From assembly GCF_033100135.1 (NCBI RefSeq), contig NZ_CP136920.1:5699001-5763000 (forward strand): 64,000 nt of DNA, given 5' to 3'. This DNA comes from Rubellicoccus peritrichatus. Lineage in GTDB: Bacteria > Verrucomicrobiota > Verrucomicrobiia > Opitutales > Cerasicoccaceae. The notes beneath the pieces are model-generated. The model was given only the letters and a program-made list of their open reading frames with translations. It made no database searches and was not told the origin of the DNA. Both the position numbers and the translations under genes were made by a program. Positions 14,974 through 25,113 of the stretch are shown piece by piece (position 1 is the stretch's first letter; every line of letters starts with the position of its first letter).

Positions 14974-15212
14974 ATCGGGGATCTATTTTCTAAACGCAGC
15001 TGCACCATATATCTACGTTCCGGGGGTCATCTATTCGATGGACTGGCCCTGCAAATTATTCCATTTATTTTTCCAAAATCATATTATTTATTATTATATC
15101 AAATCAGTTCATCAAGTCAAACTATACCGCCTTTCAGCGTTAGTATAAGATAGCTTCATTGAATTACCTTTGAGCATTCTCACGCTTTCATTGCCTCACT
15201 CTTACATGCATA

Positions 15213-17018
15213 TTACATAGATATAACCGATTCCGGCTGAACCATTAGAATGCCTGACGGTGGTACCTGGATTGCGGTGATGCCTTCAACTGAATCGGGC
15301 TCACCGGGTTCAGCAACATTACCCATGCAATCACATGTCGTTAGGGCAACACCCCTTCTGCCCTTTCCAAAATCAACAATAACCCGATCCAGCTCCGTAG
15401 CATTAACTAGGGTCAACTTGCGGTCGCGTAGCTCGGTCACCGAAACGACAAGGTCGTTTTGGTAAACGATACCAAAAACCTCAGCATCATCCTCAACGAA
15501 CACGATTGGATAAAGATACTGCGGCATACATGGCTTAAAGTGACCTCGCATCAGCAGGTCACGATGCTCCAACCAAAAGCCCAGAACAAAACGTAACATC
15601 TTATCCTGATCATCAGTGACTGCATCAACCTCGACTGATATTTGCGGAACAGAAAAGAATATAGCCCAAAGCTGCAGAGCCGCGCGCTCGACGGAGTCAG
15701 ACCGATTCCACATGATCATGTCTGAATGAACCGCAGTATCGCCCGCAAGCAACCTGATATCAATTGTCCGAACTCGATTGCTTAAAGCATCATTAGGGCA
15801 ATCCTGGGCACGAAAGATATTACCGTATTTACGCATCGCAGGTCCGATATAGCGCTGCCTGAACTCGGTTAAAACTTCCGGGTTAATCGCTCGGAGCTCG
15901 GTCATCATATCAGCAAGCAAACGATCAGCAGCGGCAGGAACGGAAACCATATCTGGCTGCTCCTGATAGCTTTCACCAATATGCTCCGCAGTGAACTGAT
16001 CAACAAAGTCGAGCTTGAGGCCATCAAGTTTCCAATCACCGATGGCACGCTTGTAAAGGTCGATCAAATATCTCCGGACTTGCGGATAGCGTGGATCAAG
16101 GCAGTCCGCGTTTCTTCGCGCCTTGGGCAAAACTCGATCCTGGAAGATTTTCCAGGCAGCACTCTTGACTCCGGCATAAGGCACAGAAAACCAGAGCAGG
16201 TAACGCATATCCATCGAATGCACGCGATCAACATGACCTGAGAAATCGGGAAACTTCGTCTCCGCAATTTCCCAATCTCCACAAAAATCATAGCCTTTTT
16301 TGCTATCATCCGTTTGCCAGCCATCATCCAGAATGAGCGTCTTACAGCCCAACTCACGAGCCCACTTGCAATTATTTTCAATTCCCTCCGGAGTCAGATT
16401 TTGGTGAAAACTATACCAACTGGAGTAAACGGGATCAAAAGCTGCATCCGGAACTGGAGTCGGCAGATAGTCATCCATCGACTCCCACCAGCTACCGACA
16501 CCGGCAAGCGACTGATGATACGGTATGCGCCGCTCATCCTTTCGAATCGTAATCGAGTAATGCTCAAGCTCAGGAGTCGGAGCATCAAAAAGGACGATTG
16601 TGCATTTTACCTCCGCCGTGTCTTCCTCGACTTGAACTCGCGTCCCAATCGGATTGATCGCATCCGATAATGCAAATGTATGGCGATTCTCCCCCTGTTC
16701 GGAATACAAACTAAAGACAGGCGCCCCCATCGTGGCATAGCTTTTAATGTATTCACACCAGCCTGAGGTTAGAGAACGATCACTCCCGATGAGCGGATGC
16801 CACTTACCGGTAATATCAATGAGCGGAACGAACCACTCAATGACCATGGGAGCAGGGACACATTTTTTCGCAAATCGAATATCCAGGGTATATTCAGTCA
16901 GCCCTGGGCTCACTTCGCGGACACCACTATCAACACAGAACTCCTGTCCACTGCCTCGTGAACAGATACTTCCAAAAGGATGAAGGACCGGGGATATGCT
17001 ATCGATATGGGGTGCCAT
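15213..17018 (-). CDS. GH36-type alpha-galactosidase (melibiase-like)
   Basis: A 601-residue protein without a clear signal peptide. The central (beta/alpha)8 barrel shows T-L-I-L-D-D-G-W-Q (227-235) and G-L-K-L-D-F-V-D (333-340), where Asp337 is the likely nucleophile of clan GH-D enzymes; F-R-A-Q-D-C-P near residue 410 may hold the acid/base. It should release alpha-galactose or a related residue from oligosaccharides, probably in the cytoplasm. The flanking VWA and DUF4380/LacI genes and the maltoporin further on support a carbohydrate context. It is divergent from the cassette-A protein gene. Confidence 0.8.
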   Translation of the reverse strand: MAPHIDSISPVLHPFGSICSRGSGQEFCVDSGVREVSPGLTEYTLDIRFAKKCVPAPMVIEWFVPLIDITGKWHPLIGSDRSLTSGWCEYIKSYATMGAPVFSLYSEQGENRHTFALSDAINPIGTRVQVEEDTAEVKCTIVLFDAPTPELEHYSITIRKDERRIPYHQSLAGVGSWWESMDDYLPTPVPDAAFDPVYSSWYSFHQNLTPEGIENNCKWARELGCKTLILDDGWQTDDSKKGYDFCGDWEIAETKFPDFSGHVDRVHSMDMRYLLWFSVPYAGVKSAAWKIFQDRVLPKARRNADCLDPRYPQVRRYLIDLYKRAIGDWKLDGLKLDFVDQFTAEHIGESYQEQPDMVSVPAAADRLLADMMTELRAINPEVLTEFRQRYIGPAMRKYGNIFRAQDCPNDALSNRVRTIDIRLLAGDTAVHSDMIMWNRSDSVERAALQLWAIFFSVPQISVEVDAVTDDQDKMLRFVLGFWLEHRDLLMRGHFKPCMPQYLYPIVFVEDDAEVFGIVYQNDLVVSVTELRDRKLTLVNATELDRVIVDFGKGRRGVALTTCDCMGNVAEPGEPDSVEGITAIQVPPSGILMVQPESVISM

Positions 17019-17129
17019 GAGCGGATGTTAGGGATTCAATAAACTCAATCCATCTGACTTAGTCAATAAATTTTGGAATAAATAATTTACGAAATTCCTC
17101 TAGATTAAATATAAATATGATGCATTTAC

Positions 17130-17157
17130 TTGACTATGTCAGAAATGCAATTATTGA
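17130..17157 (+). promoter_or_regulatory. Possible sigma-70-type promoter for the cassette-A operon
   Basis: TTGACT at 17130-17135 and TATTGA at 17152-17157 are 16 bases apart, in the intergenic space between the divergent alpha-galactosidase and cassette-A genes. The start of the latter lies about 95 bases downstream. The spacing and boxes are only a partial match. Confidence 0.3.
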
Positions 17158-17251
17158 ATAAAGGAGAAACAAAGCCCGCACTGCAAAGCAGAACCGCTCA
17201 ATAACAGCACATGCAGGACGATACATAAAGAGACCAGAATACGTACCCCGA

Positions 17252-20200
17252 ATGCAAAGGCCCTCCCGTCAACTTAACTCCAAAGCAGGATTCGCATTAA
17301 TCATCGCAGTTTCGATGATGGCGTTTGTCGTGCTTGTGATCATCAGCCTAACGACTGTGGTCAGCCTGGAGCTATCTACCTCCTCGACAATAAAGGCAGA
17401 TCGGATAGCTAAAGAAAATGCGCGATTGGGCATGCTTGTCGCATTGGGGCAGCTTCAGGAGGCCGCTGGCCCCGACCGTAGAATTACCGCCCAAGCCGAG
17501 ATTTTCAACACCACCATGAATGGTAGCGCAACAGGGTCCAATATCATATCTCCACAATGGACTGGAATATGGACCACAACCGGGACATGGGGTGATGAAA
17601 CCAACCTTAACAATGGCGAGGTCGAAGATTACGTGGAAGAATGGCGCGGGGCAAATGCCAGAAGCCGAGTGGATCTTGCCCGCTGGCTGGTCAGCGGAAA
17701 CACCGGCCTGGAGCCAGGAGATCCGAATTACATCACACCGGAGACAGACATAAGTGCCCTTCCTCAAGACGATGTAACCATTGTCAAAGATACCTCCACC
17801 ACTCCATCAACAGAAATCAAAGTTCTGAAAGAGGAAATCCCGGATAATGCCAACGGTCACTATGCTTACTGGATTGCCGATGAAAATGCCAAGGCACGCG
17901 TCGATCTGGCTGATGATCATGTCACCAACCCCCAGTCCGGAACTTCAGAAGAAGAGCACTTCGACCTGACAAAGTCCTTTCAAGTTTCCCAACGCTCGGG
18001 ATTGGAGTTCCTGGATGATATGAAAAATTATCCGGCCAATACCGTTGAGGCTGAAAAGCTGATCGATCTGAGCTCAGCGGTTTCCGCCTCTAAAGCAGCA
18101 GGTCTATCGACAGCCCAGACAATCAAGATCGAAGATCAGTATTTCTCATCACTGACCCCGTGGTCCAAAGGTCTTCTGGTTGATGTAAAAAATGGAGGAC
18201 TTAAACGCGACCTAACCCAGGCCTTCGAGTATCGCAATATCTTTGATCAGAACTTTGTTCTGCAACTTAATGGCGATGACGACACCCGCGAGCCTCTTTA
18301 CTTTATCGACGATCCCGTCATGACCGCCAATGGCATTGATGGGGTCGATTCCAGTGGCCCCAATTGGAGCATACTGCGCTCTTACTACAGGCAGTATATT
18401 CCTGGTACAAATGACACAAGGTCTTCGAATGCTGGCGAAACCATAAGCGGAAAAGAGGCAGTCTTACGAAAAACGGGTGACATTGAAGACTACAATTATA
18501 TGATGACGGACGGTCCCAGTTATTTTGATCCATACAAAGATTGGGCTCAGGGCTACGGCGATGCGAAAAATAACTTTCGCTTACCTAAATATCATGGATG
18601 GCAGACAGATAATCATGTTCATTCCTTTGAGCCAAAAACACGAACCCGACTCCCCTACCAGACAGTCCCGGATAGACTCGTTAATGACGAAAACAATCAA
18701 CCCGGCAGCCCTGTTGCGGACAATTATCAATTACAAAGTTGGATGACCCCTGTCATTTCACTGCTCCAACTTGATTATGCAATGAACGTCGGCGATGAAG
18801 GCGCAGAAATAATCATCACCCCCATCATAGGCCTGTACAATCCTTACAATACAGAAATTTCACTCAACAGACTCAAGGTAGATTGGCCATTGAACCCAAT
18901 CGTGACAATCTCAGTTGACGGGATTGGGACTGTAAGATTCGGAATGCGAGAACTAATGCCCCCCAAAGACGGAGGGAACATTGTCTTCTGGATTAAAAAC
19001 ACTGGAACAAGTGGCAAAGGCAGTATTGATTTGCTACCAGGTGAAACACGCTATTTCGCAATAGATAGATCCAATAGCGTGGACTACACGAGCACACCAG
19101 AGCGAATTACTAATCGCGGCATTAAACTTTATTGGCTCAAAAGTAATTCAGGGACATATGAAGTAAATTCGAATGACAACGAAACTTCATCCAGAAGTAT
19201 CTATCTAACAAACTACAATGCAGGCGCAGGTGGCATGATCGTCCCGCTTGCAGTGGCTGCGTCCGATGAATATAGTGCTCCCAGAGGGCACAGCAAAATC
19301 AAGCTCGCAACGGTCACTGGAGAATCTCCGATAACGAAGTATCGCTCAGGTGTCAGCGTGGCCAGAGATAGAGCCTTTGGACTAACGAACAACGAAAGAG
19401 CAATTCTAAACTCGCTAGTTCCAACAGATGGTAAGCCAAGACCAGGGTTCACCTTTAAATTGGAATTGGATGAAGCAATTGGCACAAATCTATCAATTGG
19501 CTTTGCAGGCAGGGAATTAATCCAAGGCCATGATAAAATGTTTACAGATGTGAGCTCATCCAGTGCAGCTACAGTCGTTGACAAATATTTCCCCTCAATA
19601 GATGACGCCGCCCGGCAAGATAAAATCCTTTCCGTTGGCTTCTGGTTAAAAACAACCAATGAAGCAAACACACCGTGGCGCCATTTAATTGACTCAAATA
19701 TTCGCGCCATTAGCACCAACAGCGAATGGGATGGTTTTGACGAAAGTCATGGCTATTTAGTGACTAGCACATACACAACCGAAGACCCTTTAGGAACTAG
19801 AGGAATACTATCTCAAGACACGGATGATATCCAATTTCACAATGGAGATCGTGCTTCTGGTTTCTGGGGAGGTGGCACAGGCCTTGGTGGCCATCATCAG
19901 GTCATACTTTTTGACCGCCCTCGAACTCCTCTACTTTCCCTTGGAGGCCTGCAACACGCAAACCTGGGAAGATACAATTTCGATCCAACCTACATGGCGG
20001 CAAATTCTTATGCAAATGTCCGCATACCATTGAATGCGATAAAGTCGGATACACATACAACAACTGACTATGATTTAGACGGAAGTGGAACAGAAAAGAA
20101 CTTCACCATTTTCGACACCTCTTACCTCGTGAATGAAAAGCTGTGGGATCGTTACTTCTTTTCTGGAATCACCAGCAACGCGACATCAAGCGATCTGGAT

Positions 20201-21112
20201 GACTTCAAACAAGGCCAAAGCCAATTCGGCAATCAACGCTTCAGCTATAATGATCAAGCCGGTGACCTAGCATACAGCCAGTTGGAGAATCGGATTGGCA
20301 ATGACACCCTGTTCCATAACCTCGCCGCCAACATCGAAGTCGATGGAGCCTTTAATGTGAACTCAACCTCGGTTGATGCGTGGAAGGCATTCCTGGGCGG
20401 GCTCTCGCAGGACTCGCTGCCAGTCTATGATTATGACACGGGTTACCAAACTGAAGATGGCGGTATCATTGCATCGCGCTTCACTTGGCCATATCATGGT
20501 AAAGTTAATTTAGATACGGGCAGTGGAGACGATAACTTCTGGAAAGGAGTCCGTGAAATCAGCGAAGATGAACTTGATGACCTTGCCCATGCCATGGTCG
20601 ATCAAGTCAAAACACGCGGCCCTTTCCTGTCTTTCGCCGATTTCGTAAACCGCTCTCTCACAAACGATGAGACAGGCAAATCCGGAGCGCTGCAGGCAGC
20701 CCTCGATGATCCAAGACGAGGCGTCAATACCAATTCAAAGCTGAGCAATGTTTCAGATTCCGGGCCAGGCAGCATCAGCGGGGCAGGCTTCCATGATGTT
20801 TTCCCGGACACCAATATGCAGGCTGCAGGATTTCCCGGCTATGTCCTGCAGGGCGACATCCTTCAGCGCCTGGCTCCGGTCATGACCGTCCGTGGCGATA
20901 CCTTTATTATTCGATCATATGGAGACTACGTGGACCCCCTCAGTGGAAAAGTCACGGGTGAAGCCTGGTGCGAAGCCGTCGTCCAGAGAACGGTCATTCC
21001 GGTAGATACCGACTACATCAGCAATCCGGATGAACTAATAAATCCAACCAATCCGCAAGGTCGTCAATTTGAAGTCGTCAGCTTTCGCTGGCTCAATGAA
21101 AACGAAATCTAA
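17252..21112 (+). CDS. Large Verru_Chthon cassette protein A-like protein
   Basis: A 1286-residue protein. It begins with a prepilin-like or PilX-like N-terminus: a short basic leader, then G-F-A-L-I-I-A-V-S-M-M-A-F-V-V-L-V-I-I-S-L as a membrane helix. The motif H-Y-A-Y-W-I-A-D-E-N-A-K-A-R-V (about 200-215) is the hallmark I know from TIGR-type Verru_Chthon cassette protein A; the rest is a long Thr/Asn/Asp-rich extracellular region. The usual cassette also has B, C and D pseudopilin genes, which are absent here. Only a small secreted protein gene follows, after 8 bases. The role is probably in pilus-like surface or secretion structures. Confidence 0.8.
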   Translation: MQRPSRQLNSKAGFALIIAVSMMAFVVLVIISLTTVVSLELSTSSTIKADRIAKENARLGMLVALGQLQEAAGPDRRITAQAEIFNTTMNGSATGSNIISPQWTGIWTTTGTWGDETNLNNGEVEDYVEEWRGANARSRVDLARWLVSGNTGLEPGDPNYITPETDISALPQDDVTIVKDTSTTPSTEIKVLKEEIPDNANGHYAYWIADENAKARVDLADDHVTNPQSGTSEEEHFDLTKSFQVSQRSGLEFLDDMKNYPANTVEAEKLIDLSSAVSASKAAGLSTAQTIKIEDQYFSSLTPWSKGLLVDVKNGGLKRDLTQAFEYRNIFDQNFVLQLNGDDDTREPLYFIDDPVMTANGIDGVDSSGPNWSILRSYYRQYIPGTNDTRSSNAGETISGKEAVLRKTGDIEDYNYMMTDGPSYFDPYKDWAQGYGDAKNNFRLPKYHGWQTDNHVHSFEPKTRTRLPYQTVPDRLVNDENNQPGSPVADNYQLQSWMTPVISLLQLDYAMNVGDEGAEIIITPIIGLYNPYNTEISLNRLKVDWPLNPIVTISVDGIGTVRFGMRELMPPKDGGNIVFWIKNTGTSGKGSIDLLPGETRYFAIDRSNSVDYTSTPERITNRGIKLYWLKSNSGTYEVNSNDNETSSRSIYLTNYNAGAGGMIVPLAVAASDEYSAPRGHSKIKLATVTGESPITKYRSGVSVARDRAFGLTNNERAILNSLVPTDGKPRPGFTFKLELDEAIGTNLSIGFAGRELIQGHDKMFTDVSSSSAATVVDKYFPSIDDAARQDKILSVGFWLKTTNEANTPWRHLIDSNIRAISTNSEWDGFDESHGYLVTSTYTTEDPLGTRGILSQDTDDIQFHNGDRASGFWGGGTGLGGHHQVILFDRPRTPLLSLGGLQHANLGRYNFDPTYMAANSYANVRIPLNAIKSDTHTTTDYDLDGSGTEKNFTIFDTSYLVNEKLWDRYFFSGITSNATSSDLDDFKQGQSQFGNQRFSYNDQAGDLAYSQLENRIGNDTLFHNLAANIEVDGAFNVNSTSVDAWKAFLGGLSQDSLPVYDYDTGYQTEDGGIIASRFTWPYHGKVNLDTGSGDDNFWKGVREISEDELDDLAHAMVDQVKTRGPFLSFADFVNRSLTNDETGKSGALQAALDDPRRGVNTNSKLSNVSDSGPGSISGAGFHDVFPDTNMQAAGFPGYVLQGDILQRLAPVMTVRGDTFIIRSYGDYVDPLSGKVTGEAWCEAVVQRTVIPVDTDYISNPDELINPTNPQGRQFEVVSFRWLNENEI

Positions 21113-21120
21113 TCACCATC

Positions 21121-21837
21121 GTGTCTCTGCTTAAAGCATTCTCAATTCTATCCTTCAGCCTTATCGTGATGCTCCCGGCAACGTCGGGGCAGACAACACC
21201 CATGCGAACGACCTTCACCGTTCTCAGCTGGGATAAACCGATTCGCGATGTCTACTTCCTTGATGGACAGGAACGCATTGATATCACAATCCCCAACGGA
21301 GCGCCATCAGCCAGTTACAAGCACCTTATCGATGTCCCACTGACCTTCTACCGGGATGGCCCTTTAGACGCAGAAGGCAAGCAAACCAGAATCGCCATCG
21401 CAACGACTAAGTTAAGCGCCTCGGCACTAGACCCACTTTTGCTCTTCCTCAAAAACCCGGATGAGACACCTGAGTACAATATCGTAGCCGTCCAGACCGG
21501 CTTTCAGAATACGACTAAAGACCTCTACCGCATGTTCAATCTCTCCAGCTATAATCTGGCCGCAAAATTTGATGATGAAAAGCTGTCGCTGGAACCCGGT
21601 GGTGACATCACTTTTAACTCCCCTGATGTTGAGGGGCCTAATTTCGGAGTCATGATCGCACTCCAAACCGATAAAGATGATACCGGCGACTGGAAGCTCG
21701 TCTACAAAACATTCTGGCCCTATCGAGAGGGACGAAGTGGCATTGTCTTCATTACAGACCGTGATGGGCGCCCCGGACAAATCAGCGTCCGGCGATTCTA
21801 TGTAGCAACCCAAAAAGCCGCCAACAGTATTAACTAA
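21121..21837 (+). CDS. Secreted protein co-transcribed with the cassette-A protein
   Basis: A 238-residue protein starting with GTG, 8 bases after the stop of the large cassette-like protein. A signal peptide is present (hydrophobic F-S-I-L-S-F-S-L-I-V-M-L, cleavage near A-T-S-G-Q). The mature part appears beta-rich. I do not recognise a named family. Tight coupling suggests it acts with the cassette-A protein at the surface, for example as assembly or anchoring subunit. No lipobox is seen. Confidence 0.7.
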   Translation: MSLLKAFSILSFSLIVMLPATSGQTTPMRTTFTVLSWDKPIRDVYFLDGQERIDITIPNGAPSASYKHLIDVPLTFYRDGPLDAEGKQTRIAIATTKLSASALDPLLLFLKNPDETPEYNIVAVQTGFQNTTKDLYRMFNLSSYNLAAKFDDEKLSLEPGGDITFNSPDVEGPNFGVMIALQTDKDDTGDWKLVYKTFWPYREGRSGIVFITDRDGRPGQISVRRFYVATQKAANSIN

Positions 21838-21953
21838 CTGATTAGGCTGAAAGCATTTTATCAAACCAACGATACCTATTATTATAACTCCAAGACGCAA
21901 AGATTGATGGCACGCTATCTTTCACCTTTTGATATTCATTTTTCAACAGTGTC

Positions 21954-23579
21954 CTACCACCAGGCTTCGGCTTGCACGCCGACGTTGATGCCGGCGCTTT
22001 CATTTGGATAATTGCGGGGAGCAACGAGGCCTTCGAAATCATCGCTCCAGAATGCATAGGTTGCAAAGAAGCGAATGGCCGGACGGCTAAAGAAACCGAA
22101 GTCCGGTGTAACCTGTGGGGCAAAGGTGAATTTATAAAGCTCCCCTGATGGTTGACCGTCACCACTCGTGATATCAACTCCACTCTCAAAAGCCAATGAG
22201 AAGAATTCGTTAATGTGATAAACTGGGCGCACTCCGGCAGAAATCCAACGGCGCTTGGGATTAATAACCGCTCCGGTATTTAACTCATCGTAAACAAAGG
22301 TCGCCTGCATACTGAATTCATCGATGGGTTGAACAACGAGATCTTCGACGAAACGGAAGTGCCAGGCATCACCAATATCAACGAGCAAGGGCGGAGCGGG
22401 TGCGGGCGCGGGATTGAGGAAAGAAAAGTCTTCTTGCGTTGAACGAAAGTTGGCTGCGGAACCAAAACCATATTGAATCATTGCCATGTTTCTCCCGCCC
22501 CACAGGTCGGGAACTTCGTGGCCCAAAGCAAAGGCGGCGCCCGCACTGGATTCCACTTTGACATTCACTCCGTTGGGTCGATCACGGCTATGGCTACTGG
22601 CAAGGTCTAGCCAGACAAAGCCTTTGCCACCCGGGACATCAAAATCATAAAAACGCAGGTCCAAACTGTTCTTGGAATTGACTGAATCCGAAGGAGCCGA
22701 GCCACTACTGTCCAGCGTATCAATACTTCCCCCCAGCCAGGCGATGGCAAACTTCCCGGTATTGCCGATCTGGATATCTTCGACGCCACCACCAAAGCCG
22801 CTCATATCCAAATAGTAGAAGTCTGTCATGTGCACATCAAAGCGCTGATAAAAACGTTGGCCTGCCCAAAAGGCCGATGACGGATTCTCCTTCCAGACAC
22901 CACTAGCCATGGCGTAAGCTTCGCGAACGGAAAACTCCGACTGAGTGGCAAATCGCGCGTCCGGTACGACATAGGAAGGGCGAAACTCAAAAAAGAACTC
23001 AGCATCATCCGGCAGATCCAACTCCGGAAAAGTGTAGCCCAGAGCCGTCTCGATATAAGTCTCTGCTTCGTTGCCCAGGCGGTATTTCGACTGTGAATTT
23101 GGTGCTTGAAAAGCCTCCATGGTATCCCCTTCCCCATCAACCCCAAAGCCCGACCGGAAGTAACCATGGAAGGTAAAGCCACGCGTTACTTTTTGGGACT
23201 CCAAAAAGGCCTCGTCCATCACCCCTTCCTGAATTTCAACTGCGCGCGTTTCGAAAGCCATTGCTTCCGGTTGCTGCTTAGCAACGGTATCAGCATGACT
23301 AACCGCATGTATGCTGGCCGACCTGTCTGATGCCTCAGCGGCGGCAGGTCTCTTTGCGGCGGCCTCCCTCTGCTCAAGCTCGGCAACCCTGGACTCAAGC
23401 CGTGAGATCTGCGCCTCATAAAGAGCACGCATCTCAGCGATTTCCTGCTTAAGTGAGGCCAGCTCGTCAGCCTCAGTTTCATCAACTGCCCTCAATGAGC
23501 CATCAAATAAAATGATCAAGACCAGGCAACTAATACATCGAATGGCAATTCGTCGAGCAGCATCGAGGTAAGAAAGCAT
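21954..23579 (-). CDS. Maltoporin-like (LamB-type) outer-membrane porin
   Basis: About 541 residues from ATG 23579; the longer frame begins at 23663 but adds residues before the signal peptide. The signal peptide ends near G-S-L-R-A. A coiled coil (about residues 40-80) with L-E-S-R-V-A-E-L-E-Q precedes the barrel, as in trimeric porins with a periplasmic coiled coil. F-H-G-Y-F-R-S-G-F-G starts the LamB-type barrel, and V-H-M-T-D-F-Y-Y with a following glycine cluster matches the family. The protein ends in aromatic W-W. It would carry oligosaccharides, such as the substrates of the neighbouring alpha-galactosidase. Confidence 0.85.
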   Translation of the reverse strand: MLSYLDAARRIAIRCISCLVLIILFDGSLRAVDETEADELASLKQEIAEMRALYEAQISRLESRVAELEQREAAAKRPAAAEASDRSASIHAVSHADTVAKQQPEAMAFETRAVEIQEGVMDEAFLESQKVTRGFTFHGYFRSGFGVDGEGDTMEAFQAPNSQSKYRLGNEAETYIETALGYTFPELDLPDDAEFFFEFRPSYVVPDARFATQSEFSVREAYAMASGVWKENPSSAFWAGQRFYQRFDVHMTDFYYLDMSGFGGGVEDIQIGNTGKFAIAWLGGSIDTLDSSGSAPSDSVNSKNSLDLRFYDFDVPGGKGFVWLDLASSHSRDRPNGVNVKVESSAGAAFALGHEVPDLWGGRNMAMIQYGFGSAANFRSTQEDFSFLNPAPAPAPPLLVDIGDAWHFRFVEDLVVQPIDEFSMQATFVYDELNTGAVINPKRRWISAGVRPVYHINEFFSLAFESGVDITSGDGQPSGELYKFTFAPQVTPDFGFFSRPAIRFFATYAFWSDDFEGLVAPRNYPNESAGINVGVQAEAWW

Positions 23580-23764
23580 GAAGCTGTGATAATCATTGTG
23601 CTTGATTGCGTCAAATGCATTTGCCCAACAACCGGCTTCGAGGATGTTGTTGAAAGAACGCAAAATTTACTTCAGGCTGCAATCAAACCAATTGCCCAAA
23701 CGTTGAAACAGTAGAGACGCATTTTAAACCTACCGTTCATTGGTCAAGCCAGCGTCTATCCATC

Positions 23765-24277
23765 ATGAGCAAAGATCGATCAAAAAGAGGGCAAAGCCAG
23801 GAAATGATTCAAGCCGGGTACCGTTATGCCCTGGCCCTGACTCATCACCACTATGACGCCGAGGATCTTGTCCAGCAGGCCTGGATGAAATGCCATCATC
23901 GATATGGCACGGTAAAAAACCAGTCGATGCTCTATACGACGATTAGAAACCTATTTTATGATCAGTGCCGTCGCGGAAAAATCATCGCATTCGAGTCGAT
24001 TGACGACGAGATTGAGCCGCCCGACCAATCACAGAACGAAGCAGCGATTGCCCAATCGATGGATCTTGATATACTCCTGGCCCACCTTCGATCAGAAGAA
24101 CGCGAAGCGCTCTACCTAAACGCAGTCGAAGGTCATACCGCTCAGGAAATTGCACAAATCACGGGTTCCCCCCGGAACACCATCCTCAGCCTCATCCATC
24201 GAGCACGTAAAAAACTAATTCGCCTCGTCTCAGGTGCCCCAGAGAAACCTTTTCCGGAGAACCAAAGTCATGAATAA
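23765..24277 (+). CDS. ECF-type RNA polymerase sigma factor
   Basis: A 170-residue protein. Region 2 is seen at D-A-E-D-L-V-Q-Q-A-W-M-K (about 33-44), followed by the core-binding and -10 recognition helix; region 4 shows L-R-S-E-E-R-E-A-L-Y-L-N-A-V-E-G-H-T-A-Q-E-I-A with a HTH and R-A-R-K-K-L. It is a small extracytoplasmic-function sigma factor. Its stop overlaps the start of a membrane protein gene that probably encodes its regulator. It is divergent from the maltoporin gene, whose expression it might control. Confidence 0.92.
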   Translation: MSKDRSKRGQSQEMIQAGYRYALALTHHHYDAEDLVQQAWMKCHHRYGTVKNQSMLYTTIRNLFYDQCRRGKIIAFESIDDEIEPPDQSQNEAAIAQSMDLDILLAHLRSEEREALYLNAVEGHTAQEIAQITGSPRNTILSLIHRARKKLIRLVSGAPEKPFPENQSHE

Positions 24278-24827
24278 CTTAGACCAAAAACTGCGAGATT
24301 ATTACCAGTCGCAAAGTTTACCGGATGCAAAGATTGACGAAATCCTAAGCACTGGGAAAATCGTGCGTCCGGCGTTCTGGAATCAAACTAGATGGATCGC
24401 GGCAGTCGCAATCATCGTGCTTTTGATTGGGGCAGGAGCAATCACATTTCATCAGACTCAACCGTCACTGGAAAACATGATTGCGGCCGAGGTTCTGAAG
24501 AATCATGCCAAGCAACTGGCACCGGAAATCAACAGTAGCGATTTCAATGAAATCCAATCAGCCCTGCCAAAACTGGAGTTCTCGATTGCACCTACGCAAC
24601 CTGATTTGCTGGCCGGGCTTAGAGTACAAGGTGGACGCTATTGCTCTATCCAGGAAGAATTGGCAGCACAAATCAGCCTCCTGGATAACGAGGGAAAAAG
24701 CTGCACTCTTTACATTGCTCCCCTCACTGAGACACTCTTAGCCGCAGAGCCCGGTATCTACGAACAGAAAGACGGGAAAGTTCAAATCTGGCATGACACT
24801 CACCGCCTGTTTGCTGTCGTTCGATAG
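24270..24827 (+). CDS. Single-pass membrane protein, putative anti-sigma factor
   Basis: About 185 residues from ATG 24270, overlapping the sigma stop by 8 bases (a longer frame from 24234 is rejected). A cytoplasmic N-terminal helix is followed by one membrane segment (W-I-A-A-V-A-I-I-V-L-L-I-G-A-G) and an extracytoplasmic C-terminal domain. The arrangement is that of an anti-sigma factor that holds the ECF factor at the membrane. I see no zinc-binding H-x3-C-x2-C motif, so it is not a classical ZAS type. The two genes are clearly coupled. Confidence 0.7.
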   Translation: MNNLDQKLRDYYQSQSLPDAKIDEILSTGKIVRPAFWNQTRWIAAVAIIVLLIGAGAITFHQTQPSLENMIAAEVLKNHAKQLAPEINSSDFNEIQSALPKLEFSIAPTQPDLLAGLRVQGGRYCSIQEELAAQISLLDNEGKSCTLYIAPLTETLLAAEPGIYEQKDGKVQIWHDTHRLFAVVR

Positions 24828-25113
24828 ATCATGCATCTAGTGTTATAAACACAAAGTTTGTGGCGTATATTAAGCGTGAATTATTCTCTCGCCCGCTTCG
24901 CTCAAGACACAAAGGCGCCAAGAGGAGAAGCCTTACAGATGCTTAGTAACTCTGCCTTTGCGAAAGATAACTACCCTCCCCGAAAGTCCCGACAATAAAA
25001 AGTCGGTTCATGCAATCAAAGCGCCTCGCCATACGTTCTACCTATTGAACCGGCCTCGGTTGATTGAGATCGCCGGAGATTCAAACCAACAAACTCATAA
25101 CCTAAATAAAAAT

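Noticed and set aside
19213-19719. 168-codon minus-strand frame inside the cassette-A gene
   Set aside because: It is opposite to a continuous 1286-codon gene with recognisable motifs and has no start context of its own.
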